Assembly: GCA_030490835.1 (NCBI GenBank)
Contig: CM059972.1
Coordinates: 6,354,264 to 6,418,263 of the forward strand
Source of the DNA: Annona cherimola
Lineage: Eukaryota; Streptophyta; Magnoliopsida; Magnoliales; Annonaceae
Reading direction: 5' to 3'
Length of the DNA stretch: 64,000 bases
Shown: positions 44,287-55,201 of the stretch, in pieces
Layout: each line of letters starts with the position of its first letter
How positions within the stretch are numbered: the stretch's first letter is position 1
Notes under the pieces: model-generated
Databases searched by the model: none
What the model was told of the DNA's origin: nothing
Seen by the model: only the letters and a program-made list of their open reading frames with translations
Program-made: the position numbers and the translations under genes

Positions 44287-44636
44287 ATTTATATCTGGCA
44301 ACAATACATACATCCATATGATTTTCTTACATGATCTATGTGGCAACAATACATTCATCCATACGGCAACATTTCATGCATTTCTATCTTTTCTAAAAAA
44401 ATTGTTACATGCCTCTAAATCATTTTATGGGAAGTAAAATGTCTCATAAAAAACATTTTTCACGTAATCATTATAAAACATCGGAAATGAAAAAAGAGTG
44501 CGTCTAGATGTCATTCATTCAATAATGTAATATTTTTACATAAGTTTTCAATACAATCCGACTGCCTTTCTTACCAAGTATAATTATTTTATCAGTTTAA
44601 TGATATATGATCAGCTAGAGAAACAACTACTTAATT

Positions 44637-45043
44637 TAGGGGTGCAACTTTGATGGAGTACCTGCGTGTTGACTCATTTGATACTCTAAAATAAGTAGAG
44701 TAGATTTTACAAAATATTTTTGACTATAAAAGATATAAAGATATTATTTAATTTATCAATTATTTAATAAATTTAATGAATGTATTTTAAAATTTATATT
44801 ACTATTGTCTTGATTTTAAGTTTTTAAATAAGACATGTAATAAAATTATAGCTTTTAAATATAATATAAAGACTATTTTAAAGAACCAATTTGAAACTGA
44901 TACCAAAACCAACCTAGCCTTAAAAAATAAGGTTGAGAATACTTAAAATCATCTTCACTTAAATTAAAATAGGATAAGCATTTTTGGAAATAAGGTAAAA
45001 GTAAAATCAATTCAGAACCAAACCTACTCAAATTGCACTCATA
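44637..45043. mobile_element. hAT-type MITE, family B
   Basis: 407 bp, terminal repeats TAGGGGTGCAACTTTG and CAAATTGCACTCATA, perfect 8-bp duplication ACTTAATT (44629-44636 and 45044-45051). The interior differs from the 41301 copy; only the termini are shared. Confidence 0.9.
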
Positions 45044-45239
45044 ACTTAATTGCCATTGCTGTACGCATAAACACATGTAGAAATGATACTCGCCCACTTA
45101 AATCTCTTTTATTATCTCACCCACAGTGGTCAGCACTTGACCATCATATTTGTAAGGAAATTGATTAGAGAACCGTAGAATCACTCTCGACCTCTATATC
45201 CATACGCGTAATTCAAAAAAGAATCATTTGATTCCTAAC

Positions 45240-45700
45240 TCATTGCATATTCGAATTTTTGAGATGCAAATCGCCCTTGTAATAATGGAAACTGTAATCA
45301 TCACCTTTTTTGAATAAATAATATGGATGGATATTATATAATAATGACATTGTAAATAAAAATTCTACCGGCTACATATATGTATATTTATTATTACAAT
45401 TATAGAGTCATACTTCAATGCTTGCTGACGCCTGTATTACCCTTTTAAGAAATTTTCTTATATGAATATTTAGGTCCAAGCTAAATCTTTTTATATATGA
45501 AATTTTATACTGAAAGATAAAAGTAAAAAATTTTCATGCGCCAGCACCAGTTTAACTTTTTATTTTTTAAAATTAAAAATATTAAAAGTCATAAAAATTT
45601 TACAATTGCATATTAAAAAAGATTGTTTGGGCCGACAAATCCATTAAAAATTGAAAAAAGGTAATGTTAGTAAATGTTGAAACATGACTCATAATAATAC
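45240..45700. repeat. DRP4 unit D, continued distal upstream flank
   Basis: Matches 7360-7800 (unit B) and 31060-31780 (unit C): AACTGTAATCATCACCTTTT, GGCTACATATATGTATATTT. Confidence 0.65.
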
Positions 45701-45711
45701 AAAAATTGATT

Positions 45712-46050
45712 CAGTGCACCCGGGTGCACTTAGGCTCGGTGCATTTGGGTGCAAATATCAATTTTTAAATATTTTTAAATATTTTTACACAACTGTTAAA
45801 ATAAATATATTTAACATGTGTATCAATTTTTACTAATTTTGGAGATTTTTAGATTTTTTTGAATTTTTTTAAAATTAGTGGCATTTTAGTAATTTTAAAT
45901 TATTAAAAATGCTACTGATTTTGAAAAATTCAAAACGATCTAAAAAACTTCAAAAATAGTAAAAATTGATATACATATTGAATACACTTAGATTAACAAT
46001 TCTAAAAAAAATTCAAAAAAAATATTATAAAATGGATTATATGCACCCAA
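45712..46050. repeat. Palindromic element P2
   Basis: Left end has the perfect palindrome GCACCCGGGTGC then GCATTTGGGTGCAAAT; the right end is ATATGCACCCAAGTGC. The core centre near 45896 is AATTTTAAATTATTAAAA flanked by GGCATTTTAG and complement. The outer part of the right cap is missing. Confidence 0.75.
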
Positions 46051-46559
46051 GTGCAAAGAATCAAGCTCCTAATAATATTATGATAAGCAGTTCACATAAG
46101 TTCGACACAATCTCTTTTCAAAAAAAAAGTTCAACACAGTCAAATAGAAAGATTTGTTTTTTTCTCAAAGAAAGAAAACAACTAAAGATCTGTAATTTTA
46201 ATCTTCTTTTCAAAATTTTGAGTTTGTAATATTTTTTTTATTGGTATTATTTACATCATAACATCTTGATCTTAAAAATCAGGTACTTTTACAACCCTCA
46301 TTATGGAACGGGTATCTTATAAATACTCCTAATCTTAGAGAAGACAATAGTAATGCCCCCCGTTACAGGGAAAGTAAATACCTACACTTAGTAGGACTGG
46401 AACTCTTGTGTGTACTCGAACCCTTATAGGCGCCATAACACCACAGAGAGTTACCAACATGGCACTGCCATTTGTGGCCAATGTTTATAATATTTAATTC
46501 GAACTTATCCCGATGCCAATTAGTGCCTCTGGTTTCAACTGTAAAATTTTCCTTTTCCA
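46051..46559. other. Unit D flank, no gene
   Basis: Includes diverged unit sequence near 46190-46240; nothing coding is recognised. Confidence 0.45.
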
Positions 46560-47363
46560 TAAACTTTGCTGCTTTCGACCAAGATTTCTCTGTGACTTAA
46601 AGCTGATCGGTTGCGTGCAGGAAAGAAGGCGAATGGTTGGAATCTCCAATCCCATTGGACGGGTCGAGTTATGAGTCATGACCGCCCTTTCTTTCCAAAT
46701 TCCACGTCTTTTTATTTCTTAGTCCCCAAGAGAGAAAGGACAGAGATCTCACTTTAATTCTCTTTCAACCTCCATTTCTAACCCTCTCCTACATAACAAA
46801 TTTTTATTATTGATTTACCAACTTCAGCATTCGTATATGGATTCTTTAAATAAATGATATATGTATATATCGTGGCTTTGTGAGAAAGACTATTTTCCAA
46901 AGCAGCATACAAATCCATGAATTTTTTGTTTCTTCCTCCATTATCCATCTTATCGGTCGTTGAAATGATTAATGTTTTCCCTTTTCCTTTCACAGACTTT
47001 CTTTCTACGCAGAAACAAACAGACTGGCTCACAACTCAGTCAGTCGTACCGCTGCAGACGATCCTCTACCCCCACCCCCATCTCCTCGGCTTTTGCTTTC
47101 TTTTCCACTAGCCTTATGATTTCTTAAGCTCCAAGAAAATCCTTGCTACCCTCCTTCCCTCCTTATATATACCTCACCATTAGTGGACTAGCTCTCATCT
47201 CACTAAGCACAATCAAAGTTTCAGTCTTTCGGAGCTTCCTACATCAATTCCATCAATCACAAACTCTTCTTCCTCGCAAGAAAGAACGGCGAGATTTGGG
47301 CTAGAGCTAGACGGCTCCTTAAAACCCGACGAAGACATTACACTGTGGCAGAGCGGCCCCAAA
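46560..47363 (+). promoter_or_regulatory. Proximal flank, promoter and leader of DRP4 gene 4
   Basis: Unit flank block at 46575-46725, TTATTATTGATTTACC near 46803, shared CTCACAACTCAGTCAGTCGT block at about 47028-47047, CCAAGAAAATCCTTG near 47132, and TATATATA at 47164-47171. The leader to the ATG at 47364 is about 165 bp. The gene 1 start codon position reads ATC here (CTACATCAATTCC), so translation should begin at 47364. Confidence 0.65.
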
Positions 47364-49397
47364 ATGGAGAATGGCGAGGCATCAACAGCAGCCCCCCCTC
47401 TCGCCTCTTCCTACGACTACTACATCCGGCCCCTTCTCGACGCCGTCGATCAGCTCCGACAAATGAAGGTGATGGAAGAAGGCATCGGCCTCCCGACCAT
47501 CGTCGTGGTCGGTGACCAGTCCAGCGGCAAGTCCAGCGTGCTCGAGTCCCTCGCCGGCATCAGCCTACCTCGCGGGCAGGGCATCTGCACCCGCGTCCCC
47601 CTCGTCATGCGCCTGCAGAACATCCCCGCCGGCGACGACCAAGAACTCCTTCTCCAATACGAGGGAGGGAACTCAATCGCCACAACGGAAGAAGACATCC
47701 CTAATGCAATCACGACCGCAACCGAAGCCGTCGCCGGCCAAGGGAAGGGCATCTCCAACAAGCCTCTCACCCTCGTGGTGAGGAAGCACGGCGTGCCTGA
47801 TCTCACCATGGTCGATCTCCCCGGCATCACTCGCGTCCCCGTCCACGGCCAGCCCGATAACATCTACGAACAGATATCAAGCATCATCATGGAATACATT
47901 ACCCCCAAAGAAAGCATCATTCTCAATGTTTTGTCTGCGACCGTGGATTTCTCGACGTGCGAATCCATTCGGATGTCGCAGCAGGTCGACAAGACCGGCG
48001 AGCGGACCCTGGCCGTCGTCACCAAGGTCGACAAGGCGCCAGAGGGACTGCAGGAGAAGGTCACCGCAGATGACGTGAAGATCGGCCTCGGGTATGTCTG
48101 CGTGAGGAACCGCATTGGGGATGAGACTTATGAGGCGGCGAGGATGAAGGAAGCAGAGCTGTTTCAATCCCATCCTCTGCTCTCCCAGGTCGACAGATCC
48201 ATCGTGGGGGTCCCCATGCTAGCGCTGAAGCTGGTACAGATCCAAGCTTCCAGCATCCGCAAATGCCTCCCGGAGGTGGTCAAGAAGATCAACGACAAGC
48301 TGGCGAAGAGCGTGAAAGAGCTGAACAAAATGCCTCGGAAGTTCACCACAGTTGCCGACGCGATGCAAGCCTTCATGCGCATCGTCGGCGGGGCGAAGGA
48401 ATCCCTGAAGAAAGTGCTGATAAGAGGAGAGTTCGAAGAGTACCCAGACGAGAAAGCGATGCACTGCACTGCCCGGATGAGGGAAATGCTGGATAAGTAT
48501 GCTGAAAAACTGAAATCCAAGTTTTCCAATGGGGGGTCGGCCTCTGCTTCAGACTTCTTATTGCCGGAGGTCAGCGTTCTGGAGGAGGCCAAGGGAATTG
48601 GGCTCCCCAATTTCCTTCCCAGGATGTCATTTCTCACCGTTTTGCAACGGCAGCTAAAGACATTAGCCGACTCGCCGGTGGAATTCGTGGAGGACGTGGT
48701 GAAATACGAGGAGGAGGTAGTGCTCCGCGTGGTTTTGGAGCATTCCAAGGAGTATCCGCAGCTGCTGGCGGTGACGAGGAGAGCGGTCCATAAGCTGATG
48801 GAGAGAGTTGGGGAGCGGTCGGTGGCGCACGTGAAGGAGCTGATCGAGATGGAGAAGATGGCGGATTATACGGCTAATCCGGAGTACGAGGCGACATGGA
48901 GCAGGCTGATGGTGAATCGAAAAAGGCTCATGGGTCTTGTGCAAGAGGGATACTACGAAGAGACGGTGAACAGGGGCTACGGCAACTCTACAGAGCGCTT
49001 CACTGAAATAGTGGTGGAAGGAATTGGGACGGTCGAAGCAGAGCATCTGAAGAAGCATCCGTGGTCGATAGTGGAGCAAGCTTTCGACATGAAGATGAGG
49101 GTGATGGCGTACTGGAAGCTGGTGCTGCTGAGGCTGGTGGATGCGGTGGCTCTGCATCTTCTTTTCAGCGCCAGGAACTTGGTGGACAGAGAGCTGGAGA
49201 GCGCAGTGGCGGACGAGCTGCTGGGTGGAGGAGGAGCTGGGGGGATAGAACGGATGCTGGAGGAATCGCCGGGCGTTGCTATGAAGCGCGAAAAGCTGAA
49301 CAGAAGCATCAAGTTACTCAAGGAATCCAAGGATGTGGTTGCCAAGATCATGGATCGAATTGCTGCAGGCCTGGAATTTGTTGATGATGGCTTCTAG
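47364..49397 (+). CDS. DRP4C: Dynamin-related GTPase, DRP4C-like (array gene 4, intact, mosaic)
   Basis: Single-exon ORF of 677 aa with all dynamin GTPase motifs: GDQSSGKSS (50-58), GICTRVP, DLPG (151-154), TKVD (220-223). Stalk ~290-560 and GED ~565-674 follow; no PH domain or proline-rich tail, as in DRP4/Mx. The frame is open upstream, but there is no earlier ATG, so MENGEAS is the start; gene 1 begins 40 codons earlier. Up to about codon 370 it follows gene 3 (LALKLVQIQASSIR, KSVKELNKMPRKF); after about codon 420 it follows gene 1 (EATWSRLMVNRKR, YGNSTERFTEIVVEGIGTVE), including the first 35 bp of 3' UTR. This suggests gene conversion or unequal crossing-over. Likely functional; exact role of DRP4 proteins is not established. 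Confidence 0.94.
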   Translation: MENGEASTAAPPLASSYDYYIRPLLDAVDQLRQMKVMEEGIGLPTIVVVGDQSSGKSSVLESLAGISLPRGQGICTRVPLVMRLQNIPAGDDQELLLQYEGGNSIATTEEDIPNAITTATEAVAGQGKGISNKPLTLVVRKHGVPDLTMVDLPGITRVPVHGQPDNIYEQISSIIMEYITPKESIILNVLSATVDFSTCESIRMSQQVDKTGERTLAVVTKVDKAPEGLQEKVTADDVKIGLGYVCVRNRIGDETYEAARMKEAELFQSHPLLSQVDRSIVGVPMLALKLVQIQASSIRKCLPEVVKKINDKLAKSVKELNKMPRKFTTVADAMQAFMRIVGGAKESLKKVLIRGEFEEYPDEKAMHCTARMREMLDKYAEKLKSKFSNGGSASASDFLLPEVSVLEEAKGIGLPNFLPRMSFLTVLQRQLKTLADSPVEFVEDVVKYEEEVVLRVVLEHSKEYPQLLAVTRRAVHKLMERVGERSVAHVKELIEMEKMADYTANPEYEATWSRLMVNRKRLMGLVQEGYYEETVNRGYGNSTERFTEIVVEGIGTVEAEHLKKHPWSIVEQAFDMKMRVMAYWKLVLLRLVDAVALHLLFSARNLVDRELESAVADELLGGGGAGGIERMLEESPGVAMKREKLNRSIKLLKESKDVVAKIMDRIAAGLEFVDDGF

Positions 49398-50085
49398 CTG
49401 TTGCTTCGCGCTGACTTTTCTATTTTCTATATATATATATTATTTAGAGGGTGTCTATTTTCTTTTTTAAGGGCTGATGGATTAGCTTCGTTTGATAGAT
49501 ATGAGGGCAGCAAGCAAATCCAGTTAGAAATTAGAGTAAATATTTCCTTTTTGTCATTTTGTAGCATCTGCATATGATTATGATGCAGAAAATTGGGCAA
49601 GTAATATAAAAATCCTATAAGTTACTCTATACAGTCTATTTTACAGCCCATGAATTAAGGTGATGACTTACTGGTCTGTTTGGTCACGATTGAGTAATAT
49701 GGCGATGAAGTATTATCGGGGGTGTATCCAGTTCTATGTTCTCCGCAGAAGGCCTTCCACAGTTCACTGGCTAATTTAGGATGATTTCATTGAATGATAT
49801 AAGACGTTTTTACTGCAATTTTTTTTTATCTCCAGTAAAATATATTAATTATTTTTTACGGTAATAACATTACTTTTTCACATCTACTCATCCAATCTTT
49901 TCATCGCGTTCTCATTTCCATCCCCGTTACGTACAATTGGATGATCTTGAACGCACCCATATTAATTATGTTTTGCTTATTTCGTAATTACAATCACGTT
50001 TTGCTTCTTTCGTCATTATAGATGAATTCAGCAATGGAAATGGAGACTGTAAATTGATATATGTACGTGTGTGTATATATAGGGT
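49398..50085. other. 3' UTR and unit D 3' flank
   Basis: The first ~35 bp equal the gene 1 UTR (CTGTTGCTTCGCGCTGACTT), then a (TA)n run. From 49470 it parallels 16750-17330 of unit B. No ORF. Confidence 0.55.
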
Positions 50086-50089
50086 TGTG

Positions 50090-50448
50090 AATAGTGCACC
50101 CCGGTGTATTAGCCTCGTTACACCTGGTTGCAAAAAGTCATTTTTAATATATTTTTGAAATTTTTTTTATAGAACTGTTAATCTAAATTTATTTAACATG
50201 TGTATTAATTTTTACCAATTTTTTGTATTTATAAATATTTTTTGATGACATATTTGTAATTCATAAATTATGAAAATGCACTAATTTTAAAAAATTCAAA
50301 AATATCTACAAATATCCAAAAATTGAAAAAATTGTTATGCATATTAAATATACTTAGATTAACAATTTTATAAAAAATTTAAAAATATTAAAAAATGAGT
50401 TAAATACACGTGAGTGCACACAGGCTAAGTGTACCCTGGTGCATTTTG
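50090..50448. repeat. Palindromic element P3
   Basis: Left end GTGCACCCCGGTGTATTAGC, right end GGCTAAGTGTACCCTGGTGC, inner arms TTAATCTAAATTTATTTAAC and its complement-like TTAAATATACTTAGATTAAC. It has the same core family as P1 and P2. Confidence 0.7.
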
Positions 50449-50480
50449 TCATTTCCATATATATATATATATATATGGGA

Positions 50481-50515
50481 GCTGTTCCAGTGCAGCGCAA
50501 CTGCACCAGAACAGC
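50481..50515. repeat. Short hairpin
   Basis: 15-nt arms GCTGTTCCAGTGCAG and CTGCACCAGAACAGC pair at 13 of 15 positions, around the 5-nt loop CGCAA. It directly follows a (TA)n run. It may be the isolated cap of another palindromic element. Confidence 0.5.
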
Positions 50516-51184
50516 GGTACATTTATGAGCTCCATACATATTAAAATGTAATGAAATTTTATACTATCATTTATCCATATATAAATTTTATACCAAATAG
50601 TTTACATGTTGAAAAAATCACTTTAAAGTTGTTATTTACATCAAACTATTTTACTACGTTGAATTTGTACCATTTTCAGATGGAGCCCATATACATATTT
50701 GATTGGGATGAAAATTCATATGATAATAGAATATATTATTCTAAATACAATGAGTGGAGTAGATTATGATTTGATGATCATATGGGGCCCATTTCAGGGA
50801 TGTCGCACCTAAATATTTCTGTATATATATATCCCAAATGTTCAATCCAAATATATTCTACTATTTTCTACATATATAGACAAACATAAATCCAAAAAAA
50901 AGAGTTCTTTCTACCTATGTCGTATGATTATGAAATTAAACATATACCTTACTCATTGTATGCAAATTATTTATTTTAATAACATCTCAATTTTTATACA
51001 AATCAAACATGTGTACATGCTTCATCTTAAAATGATATAAAGTTAATGTAATAAAATAGTTTAATATAAATATCAATTTTAAAATTATATTTTTAACATG
51101 GATAAATAAGTAAAATGATCTCGTTAGCGCAGACAAGTAATGGCTTGCATAGATGGGTTTTTTGACGTGGGCTAACATGATGTT

Positions 51185-51400
51185 ATTTTTTTAATGATTT
51201 CTTCATATCTTTCTATATAACTAATATAATATTTAATTATTTCTATACAATTATTCATGCAACTAACCTATCTATTTTAATTTTATTCACTTTATTTTTC
51301 ATCATATCTCTATCATATCACATAATCTTCTATCAATTTAAAAACTTTTTCATCAAATATTTTTCATTCAAAAGTCTTATCTCTTCCTAAACACACTTTA
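51185..51400. mobile_element. Tourist-like MITE relic
   Basis: Family blocks CCTATCTATTTTAATTTTAT, CATATCTCTATCATATCACA and right end TCCTAAACACACTTTAA. The left terminal repeat is gone. Confidence 0.55.
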
Positions 51401-53439
51401 AATTAAAAATGTTAACTTTTTTATCATGAAAATTCTTTCATATTAATTTCATTTATTTTTAAGTTCGTACTTTACTAATTAAATTAGAATAAGACGTTCT
51501 TAATATTTTTTATTAAATAACATTTTTATATTTAATTAGCCTCAGCCCTATCACTATTAACTTATTAATTTAAGTTATTTATTTCAACTTTATAACGTAA
51601 CATTTTTCACAGTGCAACTTGTACCCCATGCATTGTGTTCCTTTTTTTAAAAAAAAAAAAAAAATTACGTGCAAACACATGCATCATATTATTCTTTCAT
51701 GAATATTTGTTCTTCACGAATATTTGTATGAAATAAAAAATCTTTTAAATTAAATTTATATATACAAAAAATGTAAATGCATGTGGCTTTTTAAAATATC
51801 ATATTTTAATACTATAGATTATTAAAACTTTCAATCAACTTGATTTTTTGTATTTTGATTAAATAAATAGTTCTAAATAAAATGCATACGCATGGCTGGC
51901 TCTTAAAATATATATCAAAAAATTTTGCTTAACCAAGGGTTAAACGTACCCTTACACCAGGTTTCTTAAGGGTAAAGTTGACTTAATTAACCCCAACTGT
52001 ATTTTCAAGTACTAAAGCTTAAAAAATTCCGAACATAGAATGGTCAGCCAGTGGAAGACATCTGTTACCGCAGAAAACTCCTTATTTTTGCACACTAAAA
52101 CTAAGAAATAACCATAAAAATATTTAGAATCAATTTTTAAATAATTTAAATAGTTCAAACATTTTTTTGACAAATTTAATACTAGGTCAAAATTTTTTGA
52201 CTTTAAAATACATGAAAATGGCCCAAGCCCATTTTAACACTAATTTTATGTTGGGCGAGAGATTTTTTAGAATAATTTAATAAGAATTTTGCTTCTATGG
52301 AACTCTTCTTTAATGTAACGGTCTTCATTTCTATATCTTATTGATTAATGAAAATTTTACTTCATCTATTTTATTTAGTATTATTCGTATTATGATGAAA
52401 ACCGTTTCATTTGTTTAATACCACCACACATTTGCTCCATCTACAAACGCGTAAAATTAACATAATAAAATAAATTAAGAATTTTTGCTGATATGCTTAC
52501 AAGGTTTGACTAATATCGCATTTATATCCCTAAATTTACTAAAATTGCAAATACATCCACAAAACTTTTATAAAATTATAAGCGTATCACTTTCATTAAG
52601 ATGTCATTAAAATTTTTTGTAAAATGGTAAAATATCATTTTAAGTTGAGGGATATACTTCCAATTGTATAAGAACATTTTTTTCATTTTACAAAAATTCT
52701 AATAATATCGTGACGGAAGAGATAAACTTGAATTTTATGCAAAACTTGTGGATATATTTGTAATTTCTTTTTTTATATACAGCAGGACAACCAATATTAT
52801 AATTAGCCACATTTTTGGAGAAAATTTTTACAAACCTCCGTCACTACGGAAAAATTATAACCACCACCACAACAATAGGAAGGACAAGGGCGGAGAGGAT
52901 CGACCCTCCACCAGCTGAGCATGGGTGTAGCACTGTGTTACTGCAGCGATCGCACATATTTGCAATTTCTATATCTTGGTGTACGTTCTTCTTAAATAAT
53001 TTATGAATCGTCCATGCTTAAAATAGCATATGCAGAATTTGAAAATTTAATGCGTACAAAGCAGAGCAGGCATCAATTATCTGTCCACGGGGTGCAAGCG
53101 GGTTTAATTTTTGTAAAACCCCACCCAACCCAAACTCTTTTTATAAGAAGTCAAACCCAACCCAACCCAATCCAAAACAACACTAGTTAACCCATTTTAA
53201 ATATCAACGACCCCCGCCAGGAACAAGAGCTGCAGACTAGTTCATTCCGGTGATATTCCAAACCACATTTTAGCTTTTAGCAATGATATTCTTCGTTGCG
53301 GATATCTAAAATTTTATTAAAAACAAATGACTCGTAAATACTTCGTGAAATCTGACATAGTCGTTAAAAATATTTTTAAAATAAAAATGCTTCATAGTAC
53401 ATATTATCAGGCAAATAAATAAGGAGCATGGTTATGTAT

Positions 53440-53800
53440 ATGATGATGTATTTTAGACTAAAGTACAATATTCATATATTTTTACAAACTAGTTACATTC
53501 TTTTGATTTTTCTTCATAAACATGTTTATCTAAGTGTATTTAATCTAAGTAGAAATTTTTGTCATTTTACAATACTTTTACATATTTATTTTTGATTTTT
53601 TTTAAAATCAAGTTTTTGAGGCATGCAAAATGTCTTAAATGCCCTTGAACTTGATATTTTTTAAAAAATTAAAAATAAATATGTAAAATTATTGTAAAAT
53701 GAAAAAAAATTTATATATAAATTGAATATACTTAGAATAGCATGTTTATGAAGAAAAAATAAAAAAATATATCTAATTGTAAAAATAAATGAATGTTGTA
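53440..53800. repeat. Palindromic element P13 (AT-rich)
   Basis: Arms CATGTTTATCTAAGTGTATT and complement-like ATATACTTAGAATAGCATGT around about 53630; the centre carries CAAGTTTTTGAGG / CCCTTGAACTTG. Confidence 0.55.
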
Positions 53801-53938
53801 GTTTAGCTTAAAATACATTACAATGTATATAATCATACTCCAATAAATAAAGAACTTTACGTTTAATTATAGACAACTCTTAGATGCAAATAAAATGATT
53901 AATTATATATAATTCGTGGTCTCCACGTTGGCTCGAGT

Positions 53939-54097
53939 ATGAAGAAAGTGTGGGCAAGGGGCCAAGGTGGCGAGTTTGAACTTTGAAAAGAACCCGCACG
54001 AGCAGAGGATGCACAACATTGCACTGCAAGGGCGGCGGAGATGCTCGATGCCTACTGTGAAGAGCTTAAACACGGGTCTAAAGATGATGATAGGTAA
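53939..54097 (+). pseudogene. Fragment of an older, diverged DRP4-type gene
   Basis: One frame of 52 codons with a single internal stop reads as the stalk segment of a dynamin-like protein: a KKV.ARG...GEFE start, then AQHCTARAAEMLDAYCEELK, aligned with KKVLIRGEFEEYP...MHCTARMREMLDKYAEKLK of gene 1. It is far more diverged than the four array copies, and no flanking DRP sequence is visible. It ends at AG/GTAACT, which resembles a splice donor, so it could be a stray exon of an intron-bearing relative (inference). Confidence 0.7.
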
Positions 54098-54189
54098 CTT
54101 TCTAAGACTTTCTAAAACTTTGTCATTTCACATTTTTCTTTGAACAGAAGTCATTTTACATTTTAGTAAATCCAAGTAGGCTATTATAT

Positions 54190-54365
54190 GGGCCACTGAT
54201 TCAATGCAGCAGGGTGCATTGAAATGCACCTGGCTGCAAAACTCATTTTTTAATATTTTTAAATTTTTTTTTATGAAACTATTAATCTAAGTATATTTAA
54301 CATGTGTATTAATCTTAATCATTCTTGGAGATTTTTAGATTTTTTTTGAATTTTTAAAAACCAAT
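54190..54365. repeat. Palindromic element P4, left half only
   Basis: Starts ATGCAGCAGGGTGCATTGAA, continues with the TTAATCTAAGTATATTTAAC core block and stops near the centre at AAAAACCAATGAC. Confidence 0.6.
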
Positions 54366-54508
54366 GACAATGACACGGAGCCAACAAAAGCCACAAAACT
54401 TTCCATCTGGATATGGGGCTAACAATCCAACGTTCACCAGTTAAAATAATGAAGTTAACACAAACAACGCCTACATTTCTTTACAACTAAGAATCTTATC
54501 TCCTAATG

Positions 54509-55185
54509 TGTTGGGATTTTAGGCTATCCCCTTTTGTGTAGATTAAACAGGAATAATTAATCTCAGACAATAAATATCACAAATAATAAACAATCAAACT
54601 CACAGAAAAACACACCACAATTTTACGTGGAAAACCCCTCTTTAATAAAGGGGAAAAACCACGGGACCCAGTCCAGGTAAAACTTCCACTATAGAATAAT
54701 GGGATTACAAAGCAATGTCTTCTCTAGTCAAAACTAGAGGATTTCATCATCACAATAAGGATGGATTTCAACATAGAAATTAACTAAAGGATGGATCTCA
54801 CCCAATCTGAGATGACGGCAGAATTTTCTCTCTTAATGGCCGGAAGAGATGACTGCCGTAGAAGCCCTGAGCATGTGAGGATAGAATCCTCCTTCGTCCG
54901 TCGGAGCTGCTGCTGCTTCTGATAGCTGAGGAGAAAAACACTCTAACGACGACGACGGATTTTCTTTCTGCCGCGGGGAGAAAGACTTGTGATCTGTTAT
55001 CTATCTCTCTCTCTCTCTCTCGCTCACCTTTTATTTCTCTCGCGCCGAAAGCTGCGCCGAAAGCAAATATCTCCCGCGCAGAAAAATAGAAGAAGAAAAC
55101 AAAAGAGTAGATGAAGAAATTTCAAATAAAGCCGAATTGGGTGGGGCCCCCCACTTGACTTTACGTGGGAGGAACCCACCTAACA
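54509..55185 (-). repeat. Copia-2 3' LTR
   Basis: 677 bp with a (CT)n run near 55002-55020; + strand ends TGTTGGGATTTTAGG and CCCACCTAACA. Confidence 0.93.
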
Positions 55186-55201
55186 AATCTCCCCCTTCCG
55201 A

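Larger units (their letters stand above)
50520..53938. other. AT-rich intergenic DNA, no gene
   Basis: No convincing ORF. It contains a Tourist-like MITE relic (51185-51400) and a palindrome-like element (about 53440-53800). A short ORF at 52815-53006 has no domain. Confidence 0.5.
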
